Shown: positions 26,550 through 36,327 of the stretch, piece by piece
Numbering within the stretch: position 1 is the stretch's first letter
Layout: every line of letters starts with the position of its first letter
Origin: Formicarius rufipectus
Lineage: Eukaryota > Chordata > Aves > Passeriformes > Formicariidae
Direction of reading: 5' to 3'
NCBI GenBank assembly: GCA_013399695.1
Contig: VXAU01001869.1
Location: forward strand, 62,001-126,000
DNA length: 64,000 bases
Notes under the pieces: model-generated
Seen by the model: only the letters and a program-made list of their open reading frames with translations
Databases searched by the model: none
What the model was told of the DNA's origin: nothing
Made by a program: the position numbers and the translations under genes

Positions 26550-27445
26550 CTGAGTTGGAAGGGACCCACAATGATCACCGAGTCCAGCTCCTGACTTCAC
26601 ACAAGACAAACTAAGAGTTTGTCTTATGATCATGCATCAAGGAGAGTTGTCCAAACACTTCTTGAAAAACAGGCCATGAGTTGAGGAGCTTGTTCCAGTG
26701 CCTGACCACCCTCACAAAGAACAACTTCCTCCTAATAACAAATCTGAACATCCTCTGATGCAGCTTTAAGTCATTCCCTCACACCCTTTCACTGGACACC
26801 AGAGAGAAGAGATCAGCATCACACTCTGCACTCACCCTCATAAGGAAGTAGTAGACAGCAATGAGGGTTCTCCTCAGCCCTCTCCTCTCTAAGCTGAACA
26901 GATCCAGTATCCACAGCTGTTACTCATAAGTCCTCCCCTCTAGTCCTTTCATCATCTTCGTTGCCTCTCCTTGAACACATTCTAGTGATTTTTATATCCA
27001 TCTTACTGCACACAGCACTCAAGGTGACTGCACCAATGCTGAGTAAAGTGGGATAAACACTTCTGTTGACTGGTTAGCTACATTGTGCGTAACGAATCCC
27101 AAGCTGGCCCTTTAGGCCAGCAGGATACTTGTTAATTCATACCTGGCTTCCCATCAGCCAACCCCACCAGATTCTCTTCTACGGGACATTCCAGCCTCTT
27201 GTCCACCCATACATCCAGGACTACATGATCCCAGTCGCAGAATCTAGCATTTGTCCTGATTGAACATCATATAGTTCATGACTGGCCAGCCCTCTAATCT
27301 ATCCAGATCACTATATTAGGCCTATTTACCCTCAAGAGAATCAGCATCTTCTCCTAATTTAGTACCATCAGTAAACTTAGTGCGGACTCAGCTCCTGCAT
27401 CCAGGTCATTGATAAAAAACATTGAAGAAAACTGGATCCAAAGGA
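26550..27445 (-). mobile_element. second CR1 LINE fragment, abutting the first, reaching into the RT region
   Basis: Immediately after the first fragment a new CR1 3' region begins (GAGTTGGAAGGGACCCACAA) but lacks the terminal octamer repeats. It repeats the same order of blocks (GGAGCTTGTTCCAGTGCC, CAACTTCCTCCTAAT) and runs about 900 bp. At its far end the complementary strand recalls the reverse transcriptase segment Ile-Asn-Asp-Leu-Asp-Ala-Gly-Ala-Glu. The catalytic FADD box that should follow is destroyed. The boundary to unique sequence near 27445 is approximate. It is an old, inactive, 5'-truncated copy, in the same orientation as its neighbour and as ENOX1. Confidence 0.85.
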
Positions 27446-27564
27446 GTGGATGGCTTTGCTTGTTTCTTTTAATCGGGAGCATGGGGTTAAAGCCAGAGAT
27501 CATGAATCAGTTCACAGTCTCCACCAGCTAAACTCTCTGCTTGAGACTGATTCATTATAAATCA

Positions 27565-27615
27565 GCTTTCTTGCAGCTTAGTTTACTCGCCTGTAAAACA
27601 GGTAATTCAGAGCCA
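27565..27615 (+). repeat. possible MIR-like SINE fragment
   Basis: AGTTTACTCGCCTGTAAAAC followed by AGG matches the well-known CAGTTTCCTCATCTGTAAAA core of MIR-type SINEs over a short span. Too short for certainty. Confidence 0.25.
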
Positions 27616-28599
27616 GACTGTCAGCTGTGAACTGGCACAGTTCCACTCAGTTCCCAGTGTCAGAAGGGGGCATATTTAGCCAAAATTAGGCGTCATACAT
27701 CCCTGGTGAGGCAAGCAGAGTGATTTACATCATGACCTGGCTCACTGCATCCACATCTACATGGGCAGGCACAGATGTGACAGGATGCTTCTCTGATACA
27801 GATATTGAACAGGTCTTCTTAAGCTTGAAGTGGGAATGCAGCTTCCAGAGGGGATCTGTCATTTGCCTAGCAGGACACCCACTCATATCTAAACAATTTT
27901 TCTCTACATCACAGAAGCAAAGAAGTTTTATTAATCCAAACTCTACTATTGACAATGAAGTCTGCTATGTCCAGGTTTGTCTGTGAAATATTGCTGGTTT
28001 CAAAATACTACTTTTATGAGTGTTAGAATAAGTGAACCCATGCAACACTCTCTAATCTATGTTTGGTAAGTGAAATGACAAAGTAAAACAAAAACATTCT
28101 CTTGAAATTCAATTTATGGAGCCAGTCAGAAAGCACATAAGCTCACACCTGACAGAAAAGCTTCACTTCACTAATATCAACTGAGCATATGAATTGAACT
28201 TCATGTTCTTCTGCCCAACTAACCTAATTTCAAAATCTCCAGTCAAAATTTCTCAGCCAGGGGTAATTTTTGGTAAGAATCTCAAGACATTCTGCTTGAA
28301 CAGGGAAACAAAAGCAAATGTTTCTCTTACATGACCTGACTCCTGGTCTTGACCCAACATAAAAATTGACGGTTTAGTCATTCTATTTCCTCCAAGAGTT
28401 TTAGTTTTTCCATGAGGTTAAAATACAATATGGATTACACACCTACTACAAGAAGCAACTAATACAGTATGCAATATTAATCATAGGTGATGTTTTCAGA
28501 ACATAAAAATATAATATCCTCAGAAAACATCCCATATATTTTTAAAAGGACACAAAGAATTCATGGATGGTACAAGAGATCTCATTAAAAAAAAAAAGG

Positions 28600-28607
28600 T
28601 CTTACCT
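28600..28607 (-). promoter_or_regulatory. ENOX1: 5' splice site of the ENOX1 exon
   Basis: The minus strand reads ACAG followed by GTAAGACC, a near-consensus donor. It fixes the exon end at 28606. Confidence 0.88.
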
Positions 28608-28743
28608 GTCACGAGCTGTTGTCCTGCTAGTCCTACTGGAACCATTCCCAGATTATTCATAGCTGTAGCCCAAGCCGTTGGATCAGTGACTGACATATTA
28701 AGCTGTGTGGTATCTATAGCTATGCTTCCCAAACCATCAGCTG
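28606..28743 (-). CDS. ENOX1: ENOX1 internal coding exon (N-terminal region)
   Basis: This is one internal exon of ENOX1, a cell-surface ecto-NOX protein with hydroquinone/NADH oxidase and protein disulfide-thiol interchange activity. The minus strand reads A-D-G-L-G-S-I-A-I-D-T-T-Q-L-N-M-S-V-T-D, then P-T-A-W-A-T-A-M-N-N-L-G-M-V, then P-V-G-L-A-G-Q-Q-L-V-T. From memory this matches roughly residues 24-70 of vertebrate ENOX1, a low-complexity segment before the RRM domain, with perhaps two substitutions relative to human. The exon is flanked by TTTTCTTGCAG and GTAAGA. It is 138 nt and starts and ends one base into a codon (phase 1/1), so skipping it would keep the frame. The last base G would complete an Asp codon in the next exon, as expected for ENOX1. 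The adjoining canonical exons, encoding the first ~23 residues and the Ser-Ile-Cys-Val-Pro-Gly segment, were not found in the window. The frame is open and undamaged, so it is a live exon, not a pseudogene. Confidence 0.93.
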
Positions 28744-28774
28744 CTGCAAGAAAATAAACAAGACAAGTCAACAT
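28744..28774 (-). promoter_or_regulatory. ENOX1: 3' splice site of the ENOX1 exon, tandem NAGNAG acceptor
   Basis: The intron end shows a TGTTGACTT branch-point-like motif with its A at 28768, 24 nt from the splice junction. A pyrimidine-rich stretch and TTGCAG follow. The exon then begins CAGCTGATGG, so two CAG triplets stand in tandem. Use of the first gives the exon as annotated (starting at 28743). Use of the second (exon starting at 28740) would remove one alanine codon without changing the frame. Which one is used cannot be told from sequence alone; the proximal CAG after the pyrimidine tract is usually favoured. Confidence 0.8.
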
Positions 28775-28949
28775 ACCAGTTTTTAACCAAAACTTTCAGA
28801 GAAAATGAGGCACTGCCTCTGCTGATTTTGGGTTTGTTTTGTTTCTTAATTATGATCCACCTTTAGAATATTATTAATAGTGCCTGCTATTGTATAGCAA
28901 AACATAAAGACATTGGAAACATTCAACAGACATAAAATGAAATGCTAAA

Positions 28950-29165
28950 GATTTGGGCCGATTATATGGAAAACTTTTTCACCATGAGGACAGTCAAGAA
29001 GTGGAGCAGGCTGTGCAGTCATCATTCCTGGCAGCTTTCAAGACTCAATTTGATGAAGCCCTGAGCAGCTGGTCTGACACTACGGCTGGCCGTGCTTTAA
29101 AGAGGAGTTGGATTGGAGACCTTCTGAGGCCTCTCTCAACCTGAATGAATTGCCCTGCAATACTC
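28950..29165 (+). mobile_element. CR1 LINE 3' end, sense on the + strand
   Basis: The stretch beginning TTTTTCACCATGAGGACAGT, then CAAGAAGTGGAGCAGG, TTTCAAGACTCAATTTGATG and GCCCTGAGCAGCTGGTCTGA, is the CR1 3' end in forward orientation. It ends near 29165 with a decayed octamer tail (AATACTCTGATATAAT). A short block expected between the GGAGCAGG and TGTGCAGTC segments is missing, a small internal deletion. It lies about 200 bp upstream of the ENOX1 exon in transcript sense and is antisense to the gene. Confidence 0.85.
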
Positions 29166-29591
29166 TGATATAATTTAATGATACATAAGCAATTGTGGCA
29201 ACTTGTCAGAAAGCTGAGAGAACCAAACACACCCCAAGGAAGGAACTGTTTTTCATAAGGTGCAATTTTTTGTTTGTAAAAGGTTTAAGAATACATTATC
29301 CCCTAAATAAAAAGAAATCAAACCAAATCCATTCACTGTGGGAAATACCAGGTTTTGTTCTAAAAACAAAAGAGAATTATCATGACTATGGTGAAACTAG
29401 ATTGAGCCCAGGCATGAATTTTCCTTGGATGGGGAAGAAAGAGTGAGTCAGATAGCTAAAGGATGGTATGTTTCTGAAACACCAAACATGAGATGTGGTC
29501 ACATATTTTTGCTTTCCCCCACTCCAGTCACAGCTACAATCAGCTCTTTCCATCTCTTCCCTTATGACCTCTGAAGACCTGAGATATTTAC

Positions 29592-29643
29592 CGGCAGCCA
29601 TTGCTTTTCCCCAGTTCCTTTTACTCCTGTTAGACTTCTTCAG
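29592..29643 (-). other. candidate alternative ENOX1 exon with an in-phase start codon
   Basis: On the minus strand a pyrimidine-rich stretch ending CCTAG (acceptor at 29644) is followed by 52 nt, then GTAAAT (donor from 29591). The 52 nt end in GCAATGGCTGCCG: an ATG with G at -3 and +4 (good Kozak context), then Ala, Ala and one extra base. The known ENOX1 exon lies about 850 nt downstream and starts with two bases of a split codon. Splicing the two would give Met-Ala-Ala-Ala-Ala-Asp-Gly-Leu-Gly, like the end of the known N-terminus (Met-Met-Ala-Ala-Ala-Ala-Asp-Gly from memory). Upstream of the ATG the exon does not encode the known Leu-Pro-Gln-Glu-Leu-Pro-Gln segment. It would therefore be an alternative or 5'-UTR-bearing exon, or a coincidence. 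The donor is weaker than the downstream one. Confidence 0.3.
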
Positions 29644-32600
29644 CTAGGAATAATGAACTACTGTATTAGCAGCATCTTGAGATGGGATATCACTAAGCAC
29701 AGGGCCCACACACAGCTCATTAGGCTCTGAAAGAGAAAAGATGGAAATCAACTATCAGTGCCATAGTCAGAACACAACAACAGACTGCTTTGGGAATCAC
29801 AAAGCTCCTGCCCACTCCCTCTGGATCAACAGCCCATCTCTTTGTACGCATTTAGTGGCCACTGTAGAGGTGTTTCAGCAAATGCTCACCATTTCCTGAT
29901 GAACAAACAGTACCGTGTATGAACATGTCAGACCACTGAAAAGCCCTTCACAAATTAGGTGTTATCAGTAGCTACACAGCCTTCTCAGCATGAAGGCATC
30001 AGTTGAAAGAACATATTAAGGGATGAGTAATTTTTTTAAAAACTGTTAACAACTGATGTTGCAAGTTTCAAGGACATAGTTGTCTGTTGTAAGATTAAAA
30101 TTTAAAAAATACTATGCAATTACTTACAGAAAGGAGCCTGCAGCGGTGTGGAAAATAAAACCTAACAAAGCCTGCTCTTTAACTAATGCTGTATCTTTGG
30201 CTCACAAAGGTTAGTTAGCTCAAAGCAAAAGTGGAGTATCTGTTTCTAGCTAAACCGCATTGCTCTCATCAGGTATCTGCCAGACCATGAATTTTACATA
30301 AGGGTAACTTCTCGCTCTTGCTAATGTCATTTGTGAAGCTGACCATGTCAGCACATCACTGGTCAAAAAGGAGGCTGAAGGAGCGACTGGTAAGAGGTGT
30401 GACCAAAGAGTGTGAGCTCCCAGCACTTAGAGCAGAGAGAGAAAATGCTGGGTGGAGGATGATCATATACACATCTCACATCAGTCTTTGTGCATTAGTT
30501 ACAGGGGACTATGGGTGAAGGGGGGGGCCACATTATTTTTTTGACTGTCCAGTAGCCTAAGGGGTCTGATGGGTTGTTTGGTATCAGGACCCAACAACTG
30601 ACCACAAGCTCAAAAGCATTCAGGGAGATCATTAATGCTGTGTGAGTGTATCTTGGTGACTTGTTCAGTTCTGAAATAGTTGTGCTGACTTAAAAAAAGT
30701 ACTTGAAAGACCTTAATTAAGAGGTTTCCAACAGGAAAACCCTAAGGATTCATCTTTAGAAAAGACACAATTAACATAATTACATTATATTTTAGTTTAG
30801 TACCTCCCACACTCCTTCATGTGATGTGCAAAAAGTATGAGCTAGAAAGTTTTATATTATAGTTCCATGACACTGTACAGATCACTTCATAAGAACCTGG
30901 CCACATCAATGGCTGCAAAAGTGAAGAAAGAGTAGGGATCAGGCAATGCTTTACATTTTTTTGTATGTTGTAATTTACAAATAACCAGTATACTAGGTTA
31001 AAAAGCATTTTGTTCAAATCGATAGTATGTCTATTTAAAAGTCAGTATTTATCAACCCTTAATATTTGAATTTGCAATTCCACTTCTTATCTGATCTCAA
31101 CTATTCATTATACATAACATTTTTATGATAAAATTAGCTTTTAAATAACATCTATAAACACAAAAAAAATTGGATGAAAGTTCTCTGCAGGGAACATGAC
31201 TAACACAAGGCAAGGCATCCTAGATTTATGTCCAGTTTTTAAAAACTAGGTGTCTCCTGTTCAGCTCCTTAAACTTGTACTTAGCTCTTTCCAGTGAGGC
31301 TATAAACTTCTGACCACAAACATCTATTTCGAGGTTAGGTCTGGCTGAATTATTCCTTGTCAATAAGTTATTTCTCCCCCTGGATCTTTGTGAATCATTT
31401 CCAAATCAATCCCAATTTACAAACACATGCTGAATAGCTGAGATGAGAGTGGTTTACTTCTTCCTCTGACCAGCAGCCTCGTTGCCTTGCTGAAGAAAGG
31501 TGCATTTAAAAGCCAACAGTGATGAAATGCCCTCTTCATACCTTGCCCTGGGCTTCTCCCCATAATGCATCACTATAACCAAAGGCGAGGGAAGGAGGTA
31601 CTGCCCTTTGGTTTTGGGGCAAAGGTGTCTCAGGTAGGCATGGATTACTGGGATAAAGGGTAGAAAACGGGCATTGTACTCTCTCTCTCTCCCACCCTCC
31701 TTCCCCCATTTTATTGCTTGGTGAAGTGTGCATCAAGTGACATAAGCAGATATGCCACCAAATGTTACAAACTCCTCCGTCCAAACCCACACTGCAGTAG
31801 CACCAGCTCTGCCAGAAATCCAGAGCTAGTGCATAAAGGATCAGACACTGGACTAGACAATGCACCTTACCCACTGGGAATTAATAGGTGACTTTTTGGT
31901 GTTTGCCTTCTGACAGGTTGTCCATGTATTTTAAATTTTGATATACGTTCATGAATTAGCTGCAAGTATTCATTAAAGTCCTTGCAGTGGAACAAGAACA
32001 TAACACCATAAATATGAAAGAAAGCAGAATTAGTGGGTTAATCGGTGAAATTCGTGTTACACTATTAACACCAGATCTGCCCAATATGCCATGGAAGTCT
32101 TTGCTTAAAATACACTTTCATAGCCCACGCTGGCCCTGGATAGCTTTGTTTTCTCTCTGACCATCAAGTCTACTGTTTTATCAGCAAGGTCTGGATGCAG
32201 TACAGGCTGAACCAGGGGAAAACCCACAAGAGAGCATGTGAGGACCCTAAAGTGAAACTAGTTCTATGTAACCAAGAACTGCTGCAGGCTATTTTGTCAG
32301 TGGAAGAGAGTTGAATAACAAGCATAAACGAACTTATGAACACTGAATAATTTGCAGTAACCTGTAGGCAAAACTAATGTTCCATCCTGAAGGACACAGA
32401 CTGTAGAAACCAGCTCTTTTAAAAAGAAAAATACTAATTGTGAACATCCTTTCTAGTGACAACTCAGTGGTTACATTAACACAGAGCAACATAATAAGGC
32501 TAAAATAATCTTACAGGGATTTCACACCTGATTTAGACTCAAACAACAGCTTTTGTTTAAAACATTTCAAAAACTTGGATAGAGAAAGTTTCATTAATTC

Positions 32601-33724
32601 TTAAATTCAGCTTTTGGACAAATTTCTGCATTTCTTTGTATAGCTCAAACACTGCACTATTATACCCTTCATGAAACTGGAAACAAAACAAGCCAGGAAA
32701 ACAAACAAATCCACTGACTAGGTCATATAAAAAGCAAAGTGCTAAGTTTTATGAGAAATAAATCTACTAGCAAAGATTCTTGCTTTCTTAATAATAAATA
32801 GAATCACTGTGACACTGGTTAAACAGGTAAGAAAGTGTAAGCTTACGCAGGGATCTTCTGTAACCTGAGCAGACATTAATCAACACCATTTCACTGACAC
32901 TGCACCTTTAGAAAGCATTCCTGATCTACAATTCATTAATACTTCCCTGGGCATTAATGACCTGAAGATATATGTAAAAGAAATCGGTGTTTATAAACAC
33001 TTGTGCATGGAAGTAGTTCTACTCCAGGAGAGTAACTTCAGAAGAAAATAAAGCCATGATCTTGATTTATTTTCATATTTAGGAGAAAATGTGTAACGTG
33101 TTCTGGTCCTGGTATTCCTTGAGGTTTGGGAGGAGGAGGGACATTAATACAAACTTCCTTATTTGAGAACTTCTGATTAATGATATTTTAATGTCAAACA
33201 CTTTGTAAAGTGATTTCACATTACACTTTTTTGGTAGTCTCCCTTTTTGCAGACATAATGCAAGTACCAGTCCTTAGATGTTGGATTGCAAGAGACATTG
33301 AAACCAGTGGATTGTGAGAGGCATTAAGACTTCCCTCAGACAGTTTGTCAGGAAGACAAAGCACCATCAAGTCCATATCAACGAGCACTTCTCAGTCATA
33401 GCAGATTGTACTTAGCGCACATATTTTATACCAGGCAATTAAATGCAGTTACCCAAATGAATACAGAAGTCAGTTATATATTGTCCATCAATTATCACAG
33501 GCAATGAATGCCATGAGACAAAGAAATTAACATAAAACTAATTCAATAACACAGCAGATTGCAAAGTTAAAATCCTACCCTTTAGATATCCATAACACCA
33601 CAGACAATGAGTTACAACAGGGAGTGAAACTGACTAAATGCACCACTGTAGTGAGGCTCTGTGGAGTGCTTCGGTCAGCGGCCAGCCCTGGGATGCAAGG
33701 AGGAGGTTCTCTGCCCATCTCTGA

Positions 33725-33805
33725 CACCAACCTGCTGGGTGACCTTCAGTCATTTCACTTCTTTGTCTAATTTTTGTGACCACTAAATTCTTTAAGGAAA
33801 AGACT
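33725..33805 (+). repeat. possible MIR-like SINE fragment
   Basis: CCAACCTGCTGGGTGACCTT followed by CAGTCATTTCACTTCTTTGT resembles the TGTGTGACCTTGGGCAAGTC / CTTAACCTCTCTG stretch of MIR-type SINEs. Short and diverged. Confidence 0.33.
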
Positions 33806-35536
33806 GACAGCATCAACCTTTCAAAACCTGGGACTACACCTTGAAAAGACATTAAATGCTATTGGTTCTGGTTCTTGAGACAACACAGATGGGAAGCAGC
33901 AATGTGGCATCTTGTGAACTGTTACGTCTAGAAGTTTCCCAGTTCTTAAAAGAATAGCATTTTCAAAGTGTTTGTTACTGTTCACTGTGATTCACAGGAC
34001 AGCGGTCATTGAGTTGGTCACCCTCCATCTGACCTGCCATTTATTAGACAAGCTCTTGCTGTTTTCTAAGCATTTTGTTCTTCCCAGTGGTTTTGTTTGT
34101 CCAGCTGAACACAGGACTCCCAGTAAAGAAGGGAGAAACACAAAGGATATGCTGTAAGTCACTAGCCATTTCCTCCTGATCATCTTATGATGATGAAGAA
34201 AGACAGGAACAGCAAAAAAGAAAATAACACTTTTGTGCCATAACCATCCTACCCAGTACACATGAAAAAAAGAGCATCTTCAATGTGATTCTGAAGGTGG
34301 CTTTTATCAATAATATTGCATATGCAGTGTTACAAGAAGAGGTATTGTCTCATATTTTTGCAAGGCTAATGGTATGTTAACACATAGAAAACCTCATTTA
34401 AATTCTGAAATTCAAAAAGAATTGAAGAAACACACATACTTCTTGCAACGATTTGCAAAAGGGCATTTACTAATGAATAAAAAATAAGAAGTAATAGAGC
34501 ATTTTTGAAAGAAAAGGTCTTATTTTTTGGGATGGGACCCTAACTTAGGCATCTACCATATGCTTCACTTCCATAGAAGTGAAGAGCCCAGCTGCTTTCT
34601 AACATTTCCGGAGTCACCCTGTTTAGGTGCATTTGTCTGCCATGTCGCCCTCTTACAGGAGCCCTTAGAAAGCAAAGATTGATTTTGCAGAAACTGGCAC
34701 TTTCCTTAAGAAAACAGCTTTGTTAGGCACAAGCTAGTGAAGGTAAGCTCCCTTAGAGCCTAAAAGGTGGCTCTGGTTATGTGTTCACTCACATAATCTT
34801 TTTGATTTTTTTGTCTTATGAATGATTTATAACACCTTTGTTCATTCCATATTATGCCACTAAAAAATTACTCAGTCATCTTATAAACTTCTAAAATACG
34901 TGCTGCCGCATTAAGAGCTTTCACTTTTCACTATGTTATGCTGAATATGTAGGGTTTTGCATAGTTGCAAAGGATTCTTTCCACTAAATTTCACTGAGAA
35001 ACAGTGAACGAGTAAATCACGGTTATACTGATAGGACTAAGACAACTTAGAGAAAAATTAAATATACATAAATAGTATTCCACTGAGACAATTTGTACAA
35101 AACATATTTTCTGGAAGAACTGCATCTCATTTGAGATGCTGCATTACTTAAGTTCTCTGTTGCAACACTTCTTGAAGACAACACATGGTGCATGGAGAGG
35201 CCAGATTTGCCTTGGAAAGAAGAACAATGAAAGATTTCAATAGAGAAATAAAAATAAAACAAAGGTCTCCAAGATAAACAGGTGTTCTCCTGTAATGCTC
35301 CTTTAAAGGTCACTTGGTAATATTTTGTGGTAAATCCTGAACTTCACTGGCACCTCAGAGCAAAGTCTTAACAGGTTACAAATGCACTTTTTCTTTTGTG
35401 TATGTTTTAGCAGCTGTAGTCTGAATATGCTGATGTCTATAAATAACAGAATCTGGAGGCACTTTAAGCAAAGCACTATAGAAGTTCAACTTACTTACTG
35501 AAAAAGCATATGCAGTTCCAAAATCAGCTGGAACAG

Positions 35537-35552
35537 AAAAAAAAAAAAAAAA
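35537..35552 (+). repeat. poly-A tract
   Basis: Run of 16 A after CTGGAACAG. Confidence 0.93.
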
Positions 35553-36240
35553 GCTCCAAGTTGCTGGCTAGCAATGCAGCACAGCCTTGATAAAAAGAGG
35601 TCTGATTATTCCTTGAACACAAAACACTGCTGTGAATTGATGATTGCATCTCTGTTTTTCACCCTGCCAAGATGGCTTGCAATAGTGAAGTGACTCACTT
35701 GCTTCCCATTTAAAAGAGAAATGACTTACAGACTAAATTAGGACAATCCTTTCTTTAAATGACTGAATTTTAATTGAATTTATATTAATAACAAAACAAA
35801 TTTATTCTGCAATCTGAATTACTTATAGCAGTATTTTAATACCAAGCCTCGTATCACACTTTTTTTACCAAAGACCAGTAACCACTTTAGAAACGTGGCA
35901 TCCCACACCACAGTTTTTCACACAAGAGGAAGAAGCTGAAGCAGGTTTTGAGCAAACACACTTCAGCAACTCCATTGAAAGGCTGACTAGTGAAATGAGA
36001 GAGGTGCAGGAATGACTCCTTGACGACATGAAGTACCTGGGCCTATCATTATATATGGGCTATACATGCTATTTATCTTTCTGGGCTTGAGAGAATACCT
36101 ATATAAATGCACCACACTTACCAAATACCCTCTCTCACTACCGTACAATATCCTTGCTTCATGTTTACTAGACCTACATCAAGCAGTTGAAATGCAAAGG
36201 GTTGTTTAGTTGGGGTTTTATAAAACAAAAACCAAGGGGG

Positions 36241-36327
36241 AAAGAAAGAAAGAAAAAAAAAAACACAAAACAAACAAACAAACAAACCAAAACCAACAAA
36301 ACAAAACAAAAATCCAAAAAACCAAAG
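36241..36327 (+). repeat. (GAAA)n to (CAAA)n compound simple repeat
   Basis: AAAGAAAGAAAGAAAAAA gives way to ACAAACAAACAAACAAAC and AACAAAACAAAACAAAAAT. This is a compound microsatellite in which the unit changes from GAAA to CAAA. Confidence 0.92.

Larger units (their letters stand above)
29644..36240. other. ENOX1: ENOX1 intron upstream of the exon, no gene seen
   Basis: Unique AT-rich sequence with a G-rich run (eight G) near 30.52 kb, a short CT repeat at 31.68 kb and one possible SINE scrap at 33.7 kb. The canonical upstream ENOX1 exon (Met-Val-Asp-Ala-Gly-Gly) was looked for by eye and not found. Confidence 0.55.

Noticed and set aside
28563..28757. plus-strand open frame opposite the ENOX1 exon
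   Set aside because: It is the antisense shadow of the exon; the minus-strand reading matches ENOX1 and has proper splice sites.
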